DNA from: Staphylococcus epidermidis
GTDB lineage: Bacteria > Bacillota > Bacilli > Staphylococcales > Staphylococcaceae
Reading direction: 5' to 3'
Length of the DNA: 64,000 nucleotides
Assembly (NCBI RefSeq): GCF_006742205.1
Contig: NZ_AP019721.1
Span: forward strand, 2,046,001-2,110,000
Shown here: piece by piece, positions 52,944 to 62,994 of the stretch
Layout of the letters: the number at the start of each line of letters is the position of its first letter
How positions within the stretch are numbered: position 1 is the first letter of the stretch
The notes under the pieces: generated by a model
The model's input: only the letters and a program-made list of their open reading frames with translations
Databases searched by the model: none
Told to the model about the DNA's origin: nothing
Program-made: the position numbers and the translations under genes

Positions 52944-54833
52944 TTATATCGAATGTTTAATTGTTCTTTTAGAATGATTATAAGCTATAATAGCAAATAC
53001 TGCATAAGTTGCTGTATAAACTGCCATAACTATAAAAATAGGTATTTGATTTGTCACATTCATTAAATGCATATAAGCAAGTGAAGCAAAATATGCATGC
53101 AGTAATGCAATAATTAAAGGTAAACCAAAATTAAATATTACCTTAAGTTTCAAACCTTTAGACATATCTTGATGCGTAAATCCTAGCTTACGAAGAATCG
53201 TGTAGTTCTCAAGTTCGTCTTCCGTTTCATCAATCTGTTTAATGTAAATTATACATCCTGCTGCGATTAAAAATGTAATTCCTAAAAACGATGTCACAAA
53301 TAATAAAATACCAGTTAAACTAGAAATTTCACTTGCCGCTTCACTTCTTGTTTCTATATCTTCATTGATACTACTAACTAATTTTTCTAATTCTGGTAAA
53401 TCATTTTTATTTTTAAGATCAAAACCATATTGGGAAACAATATTCTTTTCTTTTATATGTTCTCTAATTTTTTGATAATCTTCATCATTTAAAATAAGTG
53501 TCGGTCTACCACGATCAACATCAGACATAAAATAGACTTTATTTATCCCTTTTCTCAAACTTACTTTTAAACGAAACTTCTTACTTCCTACATAAGCCGT
53601 CCTTTTTTTGTCTGTTTTAACAACATCTTTGAGAGATCCTCTAGGTATAATAATATCTGTCTGCCCTTTTTTCGTACTTACATTTGGAATATATTTATCA
53701 CTCGTTACTGTGATTTCTTTCGGTCTATATACACCTTCGCTAAAAAGATGATCTTTATAAACTTTTGCATACACGACCTCTTTATAATTATAGTAATGTT
53801 CAATATTACGGTTATTTAATTTAAAAGCAAGTTCATTTGCTTGTTTCTGATTCTTTAACGTAACATCATGTGGTGAACTCAGTAACACTTCATTTGTTAA
53901 CGTACTACGACTTAACGCCGCAAAACATAATACAGAAACTGTTATTGCTGACACAACAGTCATTACAGTTAGAGAAAATGCATTCTTCTTAACACGATAT
54001 ATAATAGGTGATGTGAACATAACATCTGTGACACTTACCGTTCCATTTCTCAACCGCTGTATCGCTTTAAATATCAATGAAACTGTACTTCTAAAGAAAA
54101 AATATGATCCTATAACAGTTAAAAATAAAATAGCAAAAGGTTGAATAATTGTTTCTACGTTATCTACTAATTTAGTCGACATTATATAACCACTAACTAT
54201 CATAATAATCCCTAGCAAACCTAATACAACTTCACCAAGTGTTGTGCGTGTATGACTGAACTCTTTTTTATTTACATCAGACGCTAACTCTTTAATAGAA
54301 CGTTTAAGTAAATATACATAGCTTTGAAAGACTATAAGTACATATGACACAGCTATTAATAATAACGTTTCTAAAATGGCATGATAATTAAATATAATAG
54401 AAACACTCACGTTGATTCCTAATAATCGCAATACAATCATGAGTAAAATTTTCGAACCAAAGATTCCCAATATGATACCTACAATAGTTGTCATCATAAA
54501 TGTCATCAATTGCTCCAACATAATCATTTTCATGATATCTTTCTTTGTTAGACCAATAATTTGTAATAACGATAGTTCACGACCTCGTCTTTTCAAAAAT
54601 AAAAAATTAGCATAAAGCAAAAAGACCACAATAATGATAAATAAAAAATAACTTCCTACTTGTGAACCTTCTTTGATGGCAGGAAACGATTGATTACCGT
54701 GTAAATGGTGCGCATATTTTAAAGTTACAAAACTAAAATATAATACAACGCTGATAACAAGAGATAATAAATAAATAGCATAGTGCGTCACATTTTGTTT
54801 AAAGTTTTTGAAGATAATTTCATTAAAGCTCAT
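52944..54833 (-). CDS. vraG: VraG permease of the VraFG ABC transporter (BceB type)
   Basis: Permease that with VraF senses cationic antimicrobial peptides and signals to GraS. 629 residues, the same as S. aureus VraG: ten helices in FtsX-like groups and a large extracellular domain of about 200 residues (about 300-500, Lys-rich) between helices 7 and 8. Start ATG 54833 overlaps the vraF end by 11 bases. Last gene of the operon. Confidence 0.93.
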   Translation of the reverse strand: MSFNEIIFKNFKQNVTHYAIYLLSLVISVVLYFSFVTLKYAHHLHGNQSFPAIKEGSQVGSYFLFIIIVVFLLYANFLFLKRRGRELSLLQIIGLTKKDIMKMIMLEQLMTFMMTTIVGIILGIFGSKILLMIVLRLLGINVSVSIIFNYHAILETLLLIAVSYVLIVFQSYVYLLKRSIKELASDVNKKEFSHTRTTLGEVVLGLLGIIMIVSGYIMSTKLVDNVETIIQPFAILFLTVIGSYFFFRSTVSLIFKAIQRLRNGTVSVTDVMFTSPIIYRVKKNAFSLTVMTVVSAITVSVLCFAALSRSTLTNEVLLSSPHDVTLKNQKQANELAFKLNNRNIEHYYNYKEVVYAKVYKDHLFSEGVYRPKEITVTSDKYIPNVSTKKGQTDIIIPRGSLKDVVKTDKKRTAYVGSKKFRLKVSLRKGINKVYFMSDVDRGRPTLILNDEDYQKIREHIKEKNIVSQYGFDLKNKNDLPELEKLVSSINEDIETRSEAASEISSLTGILLFVTSFLGITFLIAAGCIIYIKQIDETEDELENYTILRKLGFTHQDMSKGLKLKVIFNFGLPLIIALLHAYFASLAYMHLMNVTNQIPIFIVMAVYTATYAVFAIIAYNHSKRTIKHSI

Positions 54834-55584
54834 AATTGATGCCACCAAGTACACTTTGCGTTCTTATAATTTCTTTATAAAACGTTTGTTTATCATCATC
54901 ACCTTGATACAACTCAGTAAAGATTTGTCCATCCTTTAACATCACAACACGGTTTGAAAAACTAGCCGCTACTGGATCATGTGTCACCATAAGTATGGTT
55001 GTGTTAAATTCCTCATTCATATATTTAAGACGCTTAAGTAAATCTAGTGTACTTTTAGAATCTAAAGCACCTGTAGGCTCATCAGCAAATATAATTGAAG
55101 GTAAATTAATAAATGCCCTTGCTGCTGAGGTACGTTGACGCTGTCCACCTGACAACTCTGATGGATATTTATCACTAATATCACTAATGTTCAAAGCTTC
55201 TACTATACGTTGATAACGTTCATGCATTATTTGTTTATCTAACTTTTGAACTGATAGTGGAAGCATGATATTTTCTTTAACGGTTAAGGTATTTAAAATA
55301 TTATAATCTTGAAAAATAAATCCAATATCTTTTTTTCTAATATCAGATAATTGCTTATTAGATAACTTCTCAAGTTGTTTCCCGTTGATTGTAATAGATC
55401 CTTTAGTCATATAATCAATCGAACTAAGTACATTTAATAAAGTTGTCTTTCCTGAACCAGAAGGTCCCATAATTGATATAAACTCACCTTCATCAACATC
55501 TAAATTAATTTCTTTCAAAACTTCTTGGAAAGCTTGCTTATCACCATAGACTTTTGACAACTGTCTTACCTCTAATATCGACAA
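54823..55584 (-). CDS. vraF: VraF ATPase of the VraFG ABC transporter
   Basis: 253 residues: Walker A GPSGSGKTTLLNVLS (about 39), Q-loop FIFQDYN, signature LSGGQRQRTSAARAF, Walker B IIFADEPTGALDSKST and switch His in VTHD. The start is TTG 55584, 7 bases after AGGAG, giving the same length as S. aureus VraF; a longer frame would overlap that ribosome site. With VraG it forms a BceAB-like flux sensor for GraS. Confidence 0.93.
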   Translation of the reverse strand: MSILEVRQLSKVYGDKQAFQEVLKEINLDVDEGEFISIMGPSGSGKTTLLNVLSSIDYMTKGSITINGKQLEKLSNKQLSDIRKKDIGFIFQDYNILNTLTVKENIMLPLSVQKLDKQIMHERYQRIVEALNISDISDKYPSELSGGQRQRTSAARAFINLPSIIFADEPTGALDSKSTLDLLKRLKYMNEEFNTTILMVTHDPVAASFSNRVVMLKDGQIFTELYQGDDDKQTFYKEIIRTQSVLGGINYEL

Positions 55585-55729
55585 ATAATCACTCCTGTCA
55601 TACTTCAACCAAATTATCTTTTTACGAAGACAAACTTAATGTAGACTATCATATCTTCTTTAATTTACATCTTTTATTATATCGATTATTTATTACAATT
55701 GTGATAATAGTAAGTAACAAAACGCACGT

Positions 55730-56770
55730 TTAAAATGACAATCTTGTCACTTTAGACATGCGCTCAATGATTTCATTTTGTTGTGGGAAAATGAAATAAA
55801 ACGTTGTTCCTTTCCCCACTATTGAATCAACTTTAACTTCAATCCCAAGTTGTTCTTTCACGCTTTGTACAAGGTATAATCCCATACCAGAAGACGCAGT
55901 ATCGTTGCGGTCTGTTGTAGAAGTAAATCCTCTATCAAATATACGTGGTAAATCTCTTTTACTAATTCCACGACCGTAGTCTTTAATTTTTAAAACAACG
56001 TGTCCTTCTATGTTATAACCACTTAAATTTATTGTAGAATTATCACTATATTTCAAAGAGTTAGATAGAACTTGCCTAATCATCATACGGCACCATTTAA
56101 CATCTGTATAAACCTTTTGTTCGTCTTTAAAATCTAATTCAAAACCTATCCCTTTTGCCTGACTGATATGTCGAGTAACTTGTATTTCATCTATAACCAT
56201 TCTCTTTAATGAAATATAATCAAAATACATATCACGATGATGTGTTTCAAGCCTTGTTAAATATAATTGCTTATCTAACATCTCATTAATACGAGACCAT
56301 TCAAATAATAACGCTCGCTTACGCTGATCATCATTCTCTTGATCTATCAATAATTTCATAGCCGTAACAGGTGTTTTTATATCATGAACAAACTCTGTAA
56401 TTGTTTGTTCATGATTTTTAATTTGTAATTGTTGTTCGACTACTTTCTCTTTTTGAGCGGCTATATGACGATACAGATAATCTATGACTTGTTGTTGAAA
56501 TGGGGTTTCTGCCAAATCTTTATGCTTAATTTCTTCAATTTCTTTATCTTCATAAAAATGTTTAGATAGACGGACTTCTTTAACAAACGTAAATAATAAG
56601 AAAAGTATACTCAATCCTACGTTTAATATCACTATATAAAATACACTTTCAACTGAAATCTCATAATCTATGTAGGCAACACCTAATAAAATAATGTTGA
56701 GAAATAATATCCACAATATCCAATTAATACGAGATTTTATAAAAAACCAAAACCATCGAAAATTATTCAT
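55730..56770 (-). CDS. graS: GraS intramembrane-sensing histidine kinase
   Basis: Responds to cationic peptides together with VraFG and GraX. 346 residues: two N-terminal helices with a very short outer loop (residues about 14-60, [10 protein letters not shown]), H-box [17 protein letters not shown] (about 129), N-box [14 protein letters not shown] and G-boxes KDYGRGI and SSGMGLYL. Its start overlaps the graR stop by 8 bases. Upstream order is graX, graR, graS; vraFG follows after 145 bases with its own leader. Confidence 0.95.
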   Translation of the reverse strand: MNNFRWFWFFIKSRINWILWILFLNIILLGVAYIDYEISVESVFYIVILNVGLSILFLLFTFVKEVRLSKHFYEDKEIEEIKHKDLAETPFQQQVIDYLYRHIAAQKEKVVEQQLQIKNHEQTITEFVHDIKTPVTAMKLLIDQENDDQRKRALLFEWSRINEMLDKQLYLTRLETHHRDMYFDYISLKRMVIDEIQVTRHISQAKGIGFELDFKDEQKVYTDVKWCRMMIRQVLSNSLKYSDNSTINLSGYNIEGHVVLKIKDYGRGISKRDLPRIFDRGFTSTTDRNDTASSGMGLYLVQSVKEQLGIEVKVDSIVGKGTTFYFIFPQQNEIIERMSKVTRLSF

Positions 56771-57437
56771 GAGCTAAGTATCCTTTACCAACTTTGGTTT
56801 CAATTGCACTATCCATGTCAATTTCTGATAATTTTTTTCTTAATCTATTAACATTAACTGTTAAAGTATTATCACTAACAAAAGCTTCATCATCCCACAA
56901 AGCAGTAATGAGAGTGTCTCGTGTCACGATTTGATTACGTTTATTGATTAACATCTCTAAAATAATCATCTCTGTTTTAGACAAAAAGATAGTTTTATCA
57001 TCTTTTTGAATACTATCTTTTGATAAATCCACAGTAGCGTCTTGCCAACTTAACGTTCTCTTTTCTTCAACTCCAAATTCATAAACGCGTCTATAAATAG
57101 CTTGTAGCTTAGCAATTAAGACGTTTGTATAAAATGGTTTTTGCATATAATCATCTGCACCAAGTTCCATACTCATCACTTGATCCATTGGATTATCTCT
57201 TGATGATAAAAATAAAATAGGAACGTTCGACTGTTGTCTCATTTTTCGACACCAATAAAACCCATCGTATTTCGGTAATTGAACATCCAAAATAACTATT
57301 TCTGGATTAAATGTTTCAAATGTCTCCATCACATGACTAAAATCTTCGACACCAACGACATTAAAATCCCATTGTTCTAATTCCTTTTTTAATTCTTGAA
57401 AAAGCGTATTATCGTCTTCGACTAATAATATTTGCAT
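56763..57437 (-). CDS. graR: GraR response regulator
   Basis: OmpR-type regulator of 224 residues. VEDDNTLF at the start holds the acidic pair, [14 protein letters not shown] the phosphorylation Asp (about 51), and DDYMQKPF the Lys. The winged helix ends in [16 protein letters not shown] and [13 protein letters not shown]. It activates dltABCD, mprF and vraFG in S. aureus, reducing surface negative charge. 18 bases separate it from graX. Confidence 0.95.
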   Translation of the reverse strand: MQILLVEDDNTLFQELKKELEQWDFNVVGVEDFSHVMETFETFNPEIVILDVQLPKYDGFYWCRKMRQQSNVPILFLSSRDNPMDQVMSMELGADDYMQKPFYTNVLIAKLQAIYRRVYEFGVEEKRTLSWQDATVDLSKDSIQKDDKTIFLSKTEMIILEMLINKRNQIVTRDTLITALWDDEAFVSDNTLTVNVNRLRKKLSEIDMDSAIETKVGKGYLAHE

Positions 57438-57455
57438 AACGAATCACCTAATATA

Positions 57456-58379
57456 TTATTTAGTATATTTAATCTTCTCACCTGATTGAATGCGACCTTG
57501 ATAATGCTTAATTCTACAATCAATTTCAAAACCTCTCATAAGAAGTCCTTGAATCGGTGCTTGTATGAAATAGTAAATTGGCCAAAATAATCTAGGGATA
57601 TAATCGTATAAATGAACCATAATTAAACGTGTTCCTTTAAGAAGTCTAAATTCTAATTTTGCTTGCTTCTTTGATTTAGGTTTCATCAATTTACCATCAA
57701 CAAGATGTAATGTAATTATATCTTCTGTTGTATTAACCATTTTGAAAATAGCTAAAGGTCTTTTAATGTTCCTATTGTAAATGATGTAGTGATGATCTTG
57801 TTTTTGAGTATGTACAAAAGTTCCTTTTGTCTCATCTAACCACCTACTAAAATAGTCTACAAGTTGATTGAGCGTCCATTTCTTTGGTAAAATCATCTTC
57901 ATCGCTGTTCGAACATCATCATATTTAGCTGTTTGTAATTCTACGTTAATATGAGGACGTTTCACTTCAACATCCGTACAATCAACTGGTACGCCATAAG
58001 CGCCTAAACGTTCAATAGCTTCATTATCATGACGGCTCCCCGGAATATACACAATCTTTTTCAGCTTATTTATTGATGCAGCTCTACCAAAGTTATCTGC
58101 CGCTATAAAGTTTAAATCTCGTGCTGTTGCATGTGTTAATTTAGCAGAATGTTTAGTTGGATCTAAATAATATACCGCAATGTCTATACCTTTCATAGCT
58201 TCAACTACATCTTTATGATTATATATATCGCGTTTTAACCATGTGATTTTGTTCGTAGATCCTTTGTCAGGTTTGGGATATTTAGATAAAGCAAATAATT
58301 GAGCATCATGTTCAATGACTCGACTTAAATATCTACCAATATAGCCGGTGCCACCTGCTAACAATACTTTAGGCTTCAT
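57456..58379 (-). CDS. graX: GraX, NAD(P)-binding accessory protein of GraRS
   Basis: 307 residues with an atypical SDR Rossmann fold: LLAGGTGYIGRYLSRVI at the start, LKRDIYNHKDVVEAMKGID and AVYYLDPTK. A C-terminal DUF2867-like part (about 150-300) follows. In S. aureus GraX binds GraR and is needed for full signalling. ATG 58379 is 9 bases after AGGAG; the TTG three codons up overlaps it. First gene of the operon. Confidence 0.92.
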   Translation of the reverse strand: MKPKVLLAGGTGYIGRYLSRVIEHDAQLFALSKYPKPDKGSTNKITWLKRDIYNHKDVVEAMKGIDIAVYYLDPTKHSAKLTHATARDLNFIAADNFGRAASINKLKKIVYIPGSRHDNEAIERLGAYGVPVDCTDVEVKRPHINVELQTAKYDDVRTAMKMILPKKWTLNQLVDYFSRWLDETKGTFVHTQKQDHHYIIYNRNIKRPLAIFKMVNTTEDIITLHLVDGKLMKPKSKKQAKLEFRLLKGTRLIMVHLYDYIPRLFWPIYYFIQAPIQGLLMRGFEIDCRIKHYQGRIQSGEKIKYTK

Positions 58380-58487
58380 AAATATCAACTCCTAAACTTT
58401 CTTTTAGATAATTTCATATCAAGCGTAATTATGTAAAGTGTACTATAATAAGGAAGACAATTGATTTAACAAAACAGGAGTGTTGAT

Positions 58488-58994
58488 ATGACACATCTCA
58501 TTCGTGAAATTAGTATTAAAGACGTTGAAAACTTTATCAGCCTATTAAGCCAAATATATGATGAATCAGAATTTACATTCTACAATCCAGGTGAATATTC
58601 ACCAACGATATCTTCCGCAAGTCAACACTTAGAAAAATACATCACCTCACCTACCAAAGCAATATATGTCGCTGAAAGTGATGAGCAACTTGTTGGATAC
58701 GTATTTGTTAATACTGAAACTTATGAACGTACACAGCACGAAGCTGTGGTGTACCTTGGTGTTAGAGAATATTACCAACATCAAGGTATTGGACAAGCAC
58801 TTATCAATAGAATTGAAGCATGGGCTTTAAATCATCATATTCGACGTATTGAAGCTACGGTTGTTACTGAAAACATTAACGCAATAGAATTGTTTAAAGG
58901 CATGGGCTTTCAAATCGAAGGTGAACTTAAAGATAAGCTTTTTATAAACCAAAAATATTATAACGAATATGTAATGGCTAAAATATTAAATTAA
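58488..58994 (+). CDS. GNAT-family N-acetyltransferase
   Basis: 168 residues with the acetyl-CoA loop VREYYQHQGIGQALINRIEAWA (about 94-115, Q-x-x-G-x-G/A) and the late VTENINAIELFKGMGFQIEGELKDK. Close in pattern to ribosomal or small-amine acetyltransferases with broad substrates. AGGAG precedes the ATG. Divergent from graX; shares a 110-base promoter gap. Confidence 0.88.
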   Translation: MTHLIREISIKDVENFISLLSQIYDESEFTFYNPGEYSPTISSASQHLEKYITSPTKAIYVAESDEQLVGYVFVNTETYERTQHEAVVYLGVREYYQHQGIGQALINRIEAWALNHHIRRIEATVVTENINAIELFKGMGFQIEGELKDKLFINQKYYNEYVMAKILN

Positions 58995-59554
58995 CTAAGT
59001 ATGTCACTATAAATTTTACCACATATTTAAAATATTAAATAATATCATCATACGTCTCTCATATTGAGGCGTATTTAAATTATCTTTACTACTTATAAGT
59101 TTAAGATTATTTATTCTTTACTTATTATGAATCTACTGCATCATCACTTCGTATATCTTTGAATTATTCTTAAATTACTTTAATTTTAAAATCAAATTTA
59201 TACTGTTTAATTATAAAAACGCACCCCAAAAGCTAAAATTTAGTCTAGCTTTTGGGGTGCACAATATTGTCTTGAGCATTTTAATATGCTTTCAGTCGAT
59301 GACTGGATTAAAAATGTATTTATGTCAAGCTTACTATATCAATAATTCAGAGTAGAATTTCTTACAGAAATTACAAAGATAACTGACTTTGGGATTGTTT
59401 GATGCTGATAGTCATTGCACATTGAATTTGAATGAAATCTCTTTAATGTAGTTATGGTATTTAATTATACAATCGTATTCTCAGAACATATACAGTACTC
59501 CTCGCAATGACGTACTTCAATGCACGAATCCATTGAAATACATGTTTAATAAAC
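58995..59554. other. 560-base intergenic stretch with two hairpins, no gene seen
   Basis: Contains ATACGTCTC/GAGGCGTAT (59049-59073), a likely end of the acetyltransferase transcript, and a perfect 15-base stem GCACCCCAAAAGCTA / TAGCTTTTGGGGTGC (59221-59260). The part 59261-59554 is less AT-rich than usual here and has no frame; it could be decayed sequence or an RNA. Nothing firm can be said. Confidence 0.5.
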
Positions 59555-60607
59555 TTAAGAATCAAAAGGGTATAAGGATACTTCATTAGTATTTTGAGTT
59601 GGCTGATTTTGTGATGACTCGTTACTCTCCACTCCAGAAGATGATGTGTTTCGACTTAAAAATAGCAGTACTTTTTTGATATTCTCTTTTGATTCCGGTT
59701 TATCTAGATGAAATTGATATTGATGATGTAAGTGATGCGAACCATCATAGAATAATGTATCTACTGGAATATTTTCTGTTTTCAAACCTTGCGCAAATTC
59801 TTTATTTTGACTATAAAAAGGATCAGCGTCACCAACCGAAAGAAATGTCGGTGGGTATTCGTGAGTCACTTGATTGAGCGTTGACATTTGAGATAAGTTT
59901 TTAAAATCTGTTTCCCAATGACTTGTTCCAGTATAACTTTTCATAAATAATTGTATTCTCGGAAACTCAGTTGCTTTAACGGTTTTCATATTATAAAAAC
60001 CACCAAAAAATACAGCAGCCTTTATTTGTGAAGGCTTGAACTGCTGTTCAAAATGCATTTCATCTCTCAAGTCTTCATTGGTTTGCATAGCTACATATTG
60101 ACTAGTTAACTGAGCGCCAGCAGAGTCTCCCCCAATAACAACTTGATCAAAATCAATAGGTAACTCATGCTTATTCTCTTTTATAAACTTTACAGCTTGA
60201 TTGAGTTGTACTAGCGGCGTTGGATATTTATATTGCGGAGCTAACGCATAATTTACATTGACAATGATGTATCCTTGTTCTGCAACTTTTGACAATAATT
60301 GATTTTTATATTGTTTGTCTCCAGCGATAAATCCTCCACCATGCATCCAAAAAATTACCGGTAATTTCGTATCATTGCTCATATCAGCTGGGGTAATAAT
60401 GTCTAATTTGCTGTTGGGTATACCTTTACCATATGAGATATCTCTATATAATTTTACATTTTTGTTATTAATTTGAACATTTGTCTTGCTCTTCTGTTTA
60501 TCATGAACATGGTTATAATGACTCTTCAAATTAAAAGCCAATATAAGTGAGACAACAAGTATGATTAGTGTTGTTATCCATATCCATTTTAGCTTTTCTT
60601 TCATCAT
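59555..60607 (-). CDS. Membrane-anchored alpha/beta hydrolase (esterase/lipase-like)
   Basis: 350 residues: one N-terminal membrane helix (about 8-27) or uncleaved signal, then an alpha/beta-hydrolase-3 domain with the oxyanion motif MHGGGFIAGD (about 88), nucleophile GGDSAG (about 165), Asp in SVGDADPF (about 260) and His in DGSHHLHHQYQF (about 290). The C-terminal 30 residues are Ser/Asn/Gln-rich. Start ATG 60607 after AAAGGG. The fold resembles carboxylesterases; substrate unknown. Confidence 0.85.
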   Translation of the reverse strand: MMKEKLKWIWITTLIILVVSLILAFNLKSHYNHVHDKQKSKTNVQINNKNVKLYRDISYGKGIPNSKLDIITPADMSNDTKLPVIFWMHGGGFIAGDKQYKNQLLSKVAEQGYIIVNVNYALAPQYKYPTPLVQLNQAVKFIKENKHELPIDFDQVVIGGDSAGAQLTSQYVAMQTNEDLRDEMHFEQQFKPSQIKAAVFFGGFYNMKTVKATEFPRIQLFMKSYTGTSHWETDFKNLSQMSTLNQVTHEYPPTFLSVGDADPFYSQNKEFAQGLKTENIPVDTLFYDGSHHLHHQYQFHLDKPESKENIKKVLLFLSRNTSSSGVESNESSQNQPTQNTNEVSLYPFDS

Positions 60608-60683
60608 GGCTAACCCTTTCAAATAATTACTCTACTTGTCTTGCTATTAATATAATAAAACAAATATCGATATAATTAAACAA

Positions 60684-60730
60684 AGGGGTAGGACAGAATC
60701 CATTTTGATGAATTCGAAGTCCCACCCCTC
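60684..60730. repeat. GTGGGAC-type intergenic hairpin
   Basis: GGGGTAGGAC (60685) pairs with GTCCCACCCC (60718-60728) except for one mismatch. On the minus strand it is followed by TTTGTTTAATT, so it may end the YkvI transcript. Member of the GTGGGACA family seen at 10850, 19183 and 28106. Confidence 0.7.
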
Positions 60731-60882
60731 AAAGCTGACTCAATTTAAAATTATTTAATATAAGCGTGCATCTTTAACTTAGTCAACTCGGATGAACATA
60801 TATACTTGTTCATGTATTTTTTAACCTTAAACTTCTCACGATTAAAATAAACATTTTTAATCATAAAAGTGTGAAGCAATGA

Positions 60883-61950
60883 TTACGCGATATGCTCTTC
60901 ATCATCTTTTTTACGTTTATAATATTTAATCAATACTGCTACTACAATAAATAATCCGACAATACCCATAAATTTGTATAAGACATTGATTAAATCAGCG
61001 AATCCTACGAAACTTAAAATAAATGCCATCACCATCATGATAATAATGAATATATGGTATTTTTTACTATAAGGTTCTGTGAAACGCGCTGCAAAAGAAT
61101 AACAAAGACCTAAAATCGTGTTGTACATCACAGCTAACATAATGACTGTGAGTACAAGACCTAACCATGGATGTATACCTTTCGCTAGGTTAAGCGTAGG
61201 TATTGCCACATCTTTAATTTTTGAATATTCTGTTTGAAGCGAGAAGTTAATTAACGCAAGTAGGATAGCGTATAGCACACCACCAAACATTGCTCCTGCA
61301 CCTGAAACTCTTCGCTTAGACGCATCACCGCCGATAGCTACTATCGTACTAAATCCTACAGCAAAGGCTAATCCGCCGTATACTAATCCCCAAAAGATAC
61401 CTTTCCAAGCACTCGTTTCAGGCATAGCACTGTTTACTTCCCCTAATGAAATACTACCTGTAAATAGGTAAAACACAGCAATAAGAATAACCATTATGAT
61501 TAAAAATGGTGTAACTAGTCCTAAAGCTCTTACAATTTTATTAAAATCTAATAATAATGTTAAGTAAATCAAAACTGTCATGATTAATGCGCCTAACCAA
61601 GTAGGAATTCCAAAACTTTGCTCAAAAGTAGAACCTGATCCGGCTATCATAGTGACAGCTATACCAAATAAGAAAAAGACAAGAATATAATCAAAAACTT
61701 TACTAAATTTTTTTCCAAACACATATTGCAATGTGGACTCGTGATTTTTCGCTTCAAATGCAGTACCTATCTTAGCTACTTGTCTTCCTATGAATCCAAG
61801 TATAAATCCTGAGATAATCACTCCAATATATGACCATAAACCAAATGGTGTGAAAAATTGCATCACTTCTTGTCCTGTTGAAAATCCTGCGCCGACAACA
61901 ATGCCGACATAGGCAAAACCAATTTTTATAGCTTCTTTATTCAGCCCCAT
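60883..61950 (-). CDS. YkvI-family membrane transporter (APC/LeuT-like fold)
   Basis: 355 residues, ten or eleven helices, starting with IGFAYVGIVVGAGFSTGQEVMQFFTPFG, whose GAGFSTGQE is the YkvI hallmark in the first unwound helix of LeuT-type carriers. Later MIAGSGSTFEQSFGIP and VGFSTIVAIGGDASKRR. Probably an ion-coupled amine or amino-acid carrier; substrate unknown. AGGAGG before the ATG. Confidence 0.85.
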   Translation of the reverse strand: MGLNKEAIKIGFAYVGIVVGAGFSTGQEVMQFFTPFGLWSYIGVIISGFILGFIGRQVAKIGTAFEAKNHESTLQYVFGKKFSKVFDYILVFFLFGIAVTMIAGSGSTFEQSFGIPTWLGALIMTVLIYLTLLLDFNKIVRALGLVTPFLIIMVILIAVFYLFTGSISLGEVNSAMPETSAWKGIFWGLVYGGLAFAVGFSTIVAIGGDASKRRVSGAGAMFGGVLYAILLALINFSLQTEYSKIKDVAIPTLNLAKGIHPWLGLVLTVIMLAVMYNTILGLCYSFAARFTEPYSKKYHIFIIIMMVMAFILSFVGFADLINVLYKFMGIVGLFIVVAVLIKYYKRKKDDEEHIA

Positions 61951-62123
61951 GTGAATATTTACCTCCTTAGAGTTGCACAGTGAGAATTATAACGTACTGA
62001 CTTTTTATTGCAACCCTAAAAAAATGTATAAATTTAGCTATTCTGTATTTTTAATCATTTTAGAAAACGATTTTTCAGGAATCAATATAAATAAAAATGT
62101 ATAATCAAACGTAATCATGTATA

Positions 62124-62162
62124 AAAAAATAGTCGCAAAAGTTTCAATAAACTTGAGCGACT
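62124..62162 (-). terminator. Terminator of the hypothetical gene at 62175
   Basis: AGTCGCTCAAGTTTA pairs with the segment AAACTTTTGCGACT with one internal mismatch; the minus strand continues ATTTTTTTATAC. Confidence 0.85.
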
Positions 62163-62174
62163 ATAACTCATTTT

Positions 62175-62675
62175 TTAGCGTGCATCTCTTTGATTGTTCA
62201 ATTCATTAATGTCTACAACTACATTATCCATACGTTTTGCTGTATCTTTAAGTACATTTCGTGCAACATTATTACTTGGATCGAGTTTTAGAATTCGTTT
62301 AGCGACATCAAACGCTTTTTTATCCGAAATAACTGGCTCAGGAATAGCATGAAGCAATAACATTTGTAATAAACTCTTCACTTCATTTCCGTCAGTAAGT
62401 TTTATGGAAGAATCTGCATGATAATAAGCTGAATCTAGTGCGCCCTCATATTCACTTAAAGGATAAACAAGTAAAAGGAATGCTAAATCATGTAATTCTG
62501 ATGATTCTTCTACCTTAATCATATCTAGAATACATGTATAAAACATCATACTCTCTACTTCATGAGCACTAGAGATGTATGCTTCTTCAAATTCCATAAA
62601 ATCTGTTTCGGACATTAACTGTCTAACTAGTTCAAACTCGCCATTCAATACATGTTTTTTTATAAGATGTTGCAT
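62175..62675 (-). CDS. Helical hypothetical protein
   Basis: 166 residues, soluble, rich in helix formers: FELVRQLMSETDFMEFEEAYISSAHEVESMMFYTCILDMIKVEES and the late KAFDVAKRILKLDPSNNVARNVLKD, which resembles a TPR unit. I recognise no named family. AGGAGG precedes the ATG; it is alone between terminators. Confidence 0.7.
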   Translation of the reverse strand: MQHLIKKHVLNGEFELVRQLMSETDFMEFEEAYISSAHEVESMMFYTCILDMIKVEESSELHDLAFLLLVYPLSEYEGALDSAYYHADSSIKLTDGNEVKSLLQMLLLHAIPEPVISDKKAFDVAKRILKLDPSNNVARNVLKDTAKRMDNVVVDINELNNQRDAR

Positions 62676-62917
62676 GGCAATGTCCTCCTATTGTCCAGAT
62701 TTTATATAGCAATTATTATTATAATACCATAATTACCTTTAAATTTCATTTAAAAAATGATACTCAACGTTTTGTATCGTAAAATTACAATATATTTTCA
62801 AACATCTTTTCTTTATATGTATACGTCTTATTATAACAATAATAAATGTATAAATGGTGAACTTTAAAAATTATTGTGGTTCACGTGATAAAATTATTCA
62901 AACTATGGTTATGATAT
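62676..62917. other. Intergenic stretch between the fhuC terminator and the hypothetical gene
   Basis: About 240 very AT-rich bases; a small dyad GTGAAC...GTTCAC lies at 62857-62884. No frame. It should contain the promoter of the gene at 62175. There is no trace of fhuB or fhuG. Confidence 0.5.
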
Positions 62918-62957
62918 AAAAAAATGCTCAAAACAATTATCATTTTGAGCATTTTTT
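62918..62957. terminator. Terminator directly after fhuC
   Basis: AAAAATGCTCAAAA and TTTTGAGCATTTTT form a 14-base stem with T runs on both sides. It lies 38 bases after the fhuC stop on the minus strand and ends the transcript before any permease gene. Confidence 0.9.
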
Positions 62958-62994
62958 ATTATCATATCTTATCAATAAGACTGTATTCATTGAA

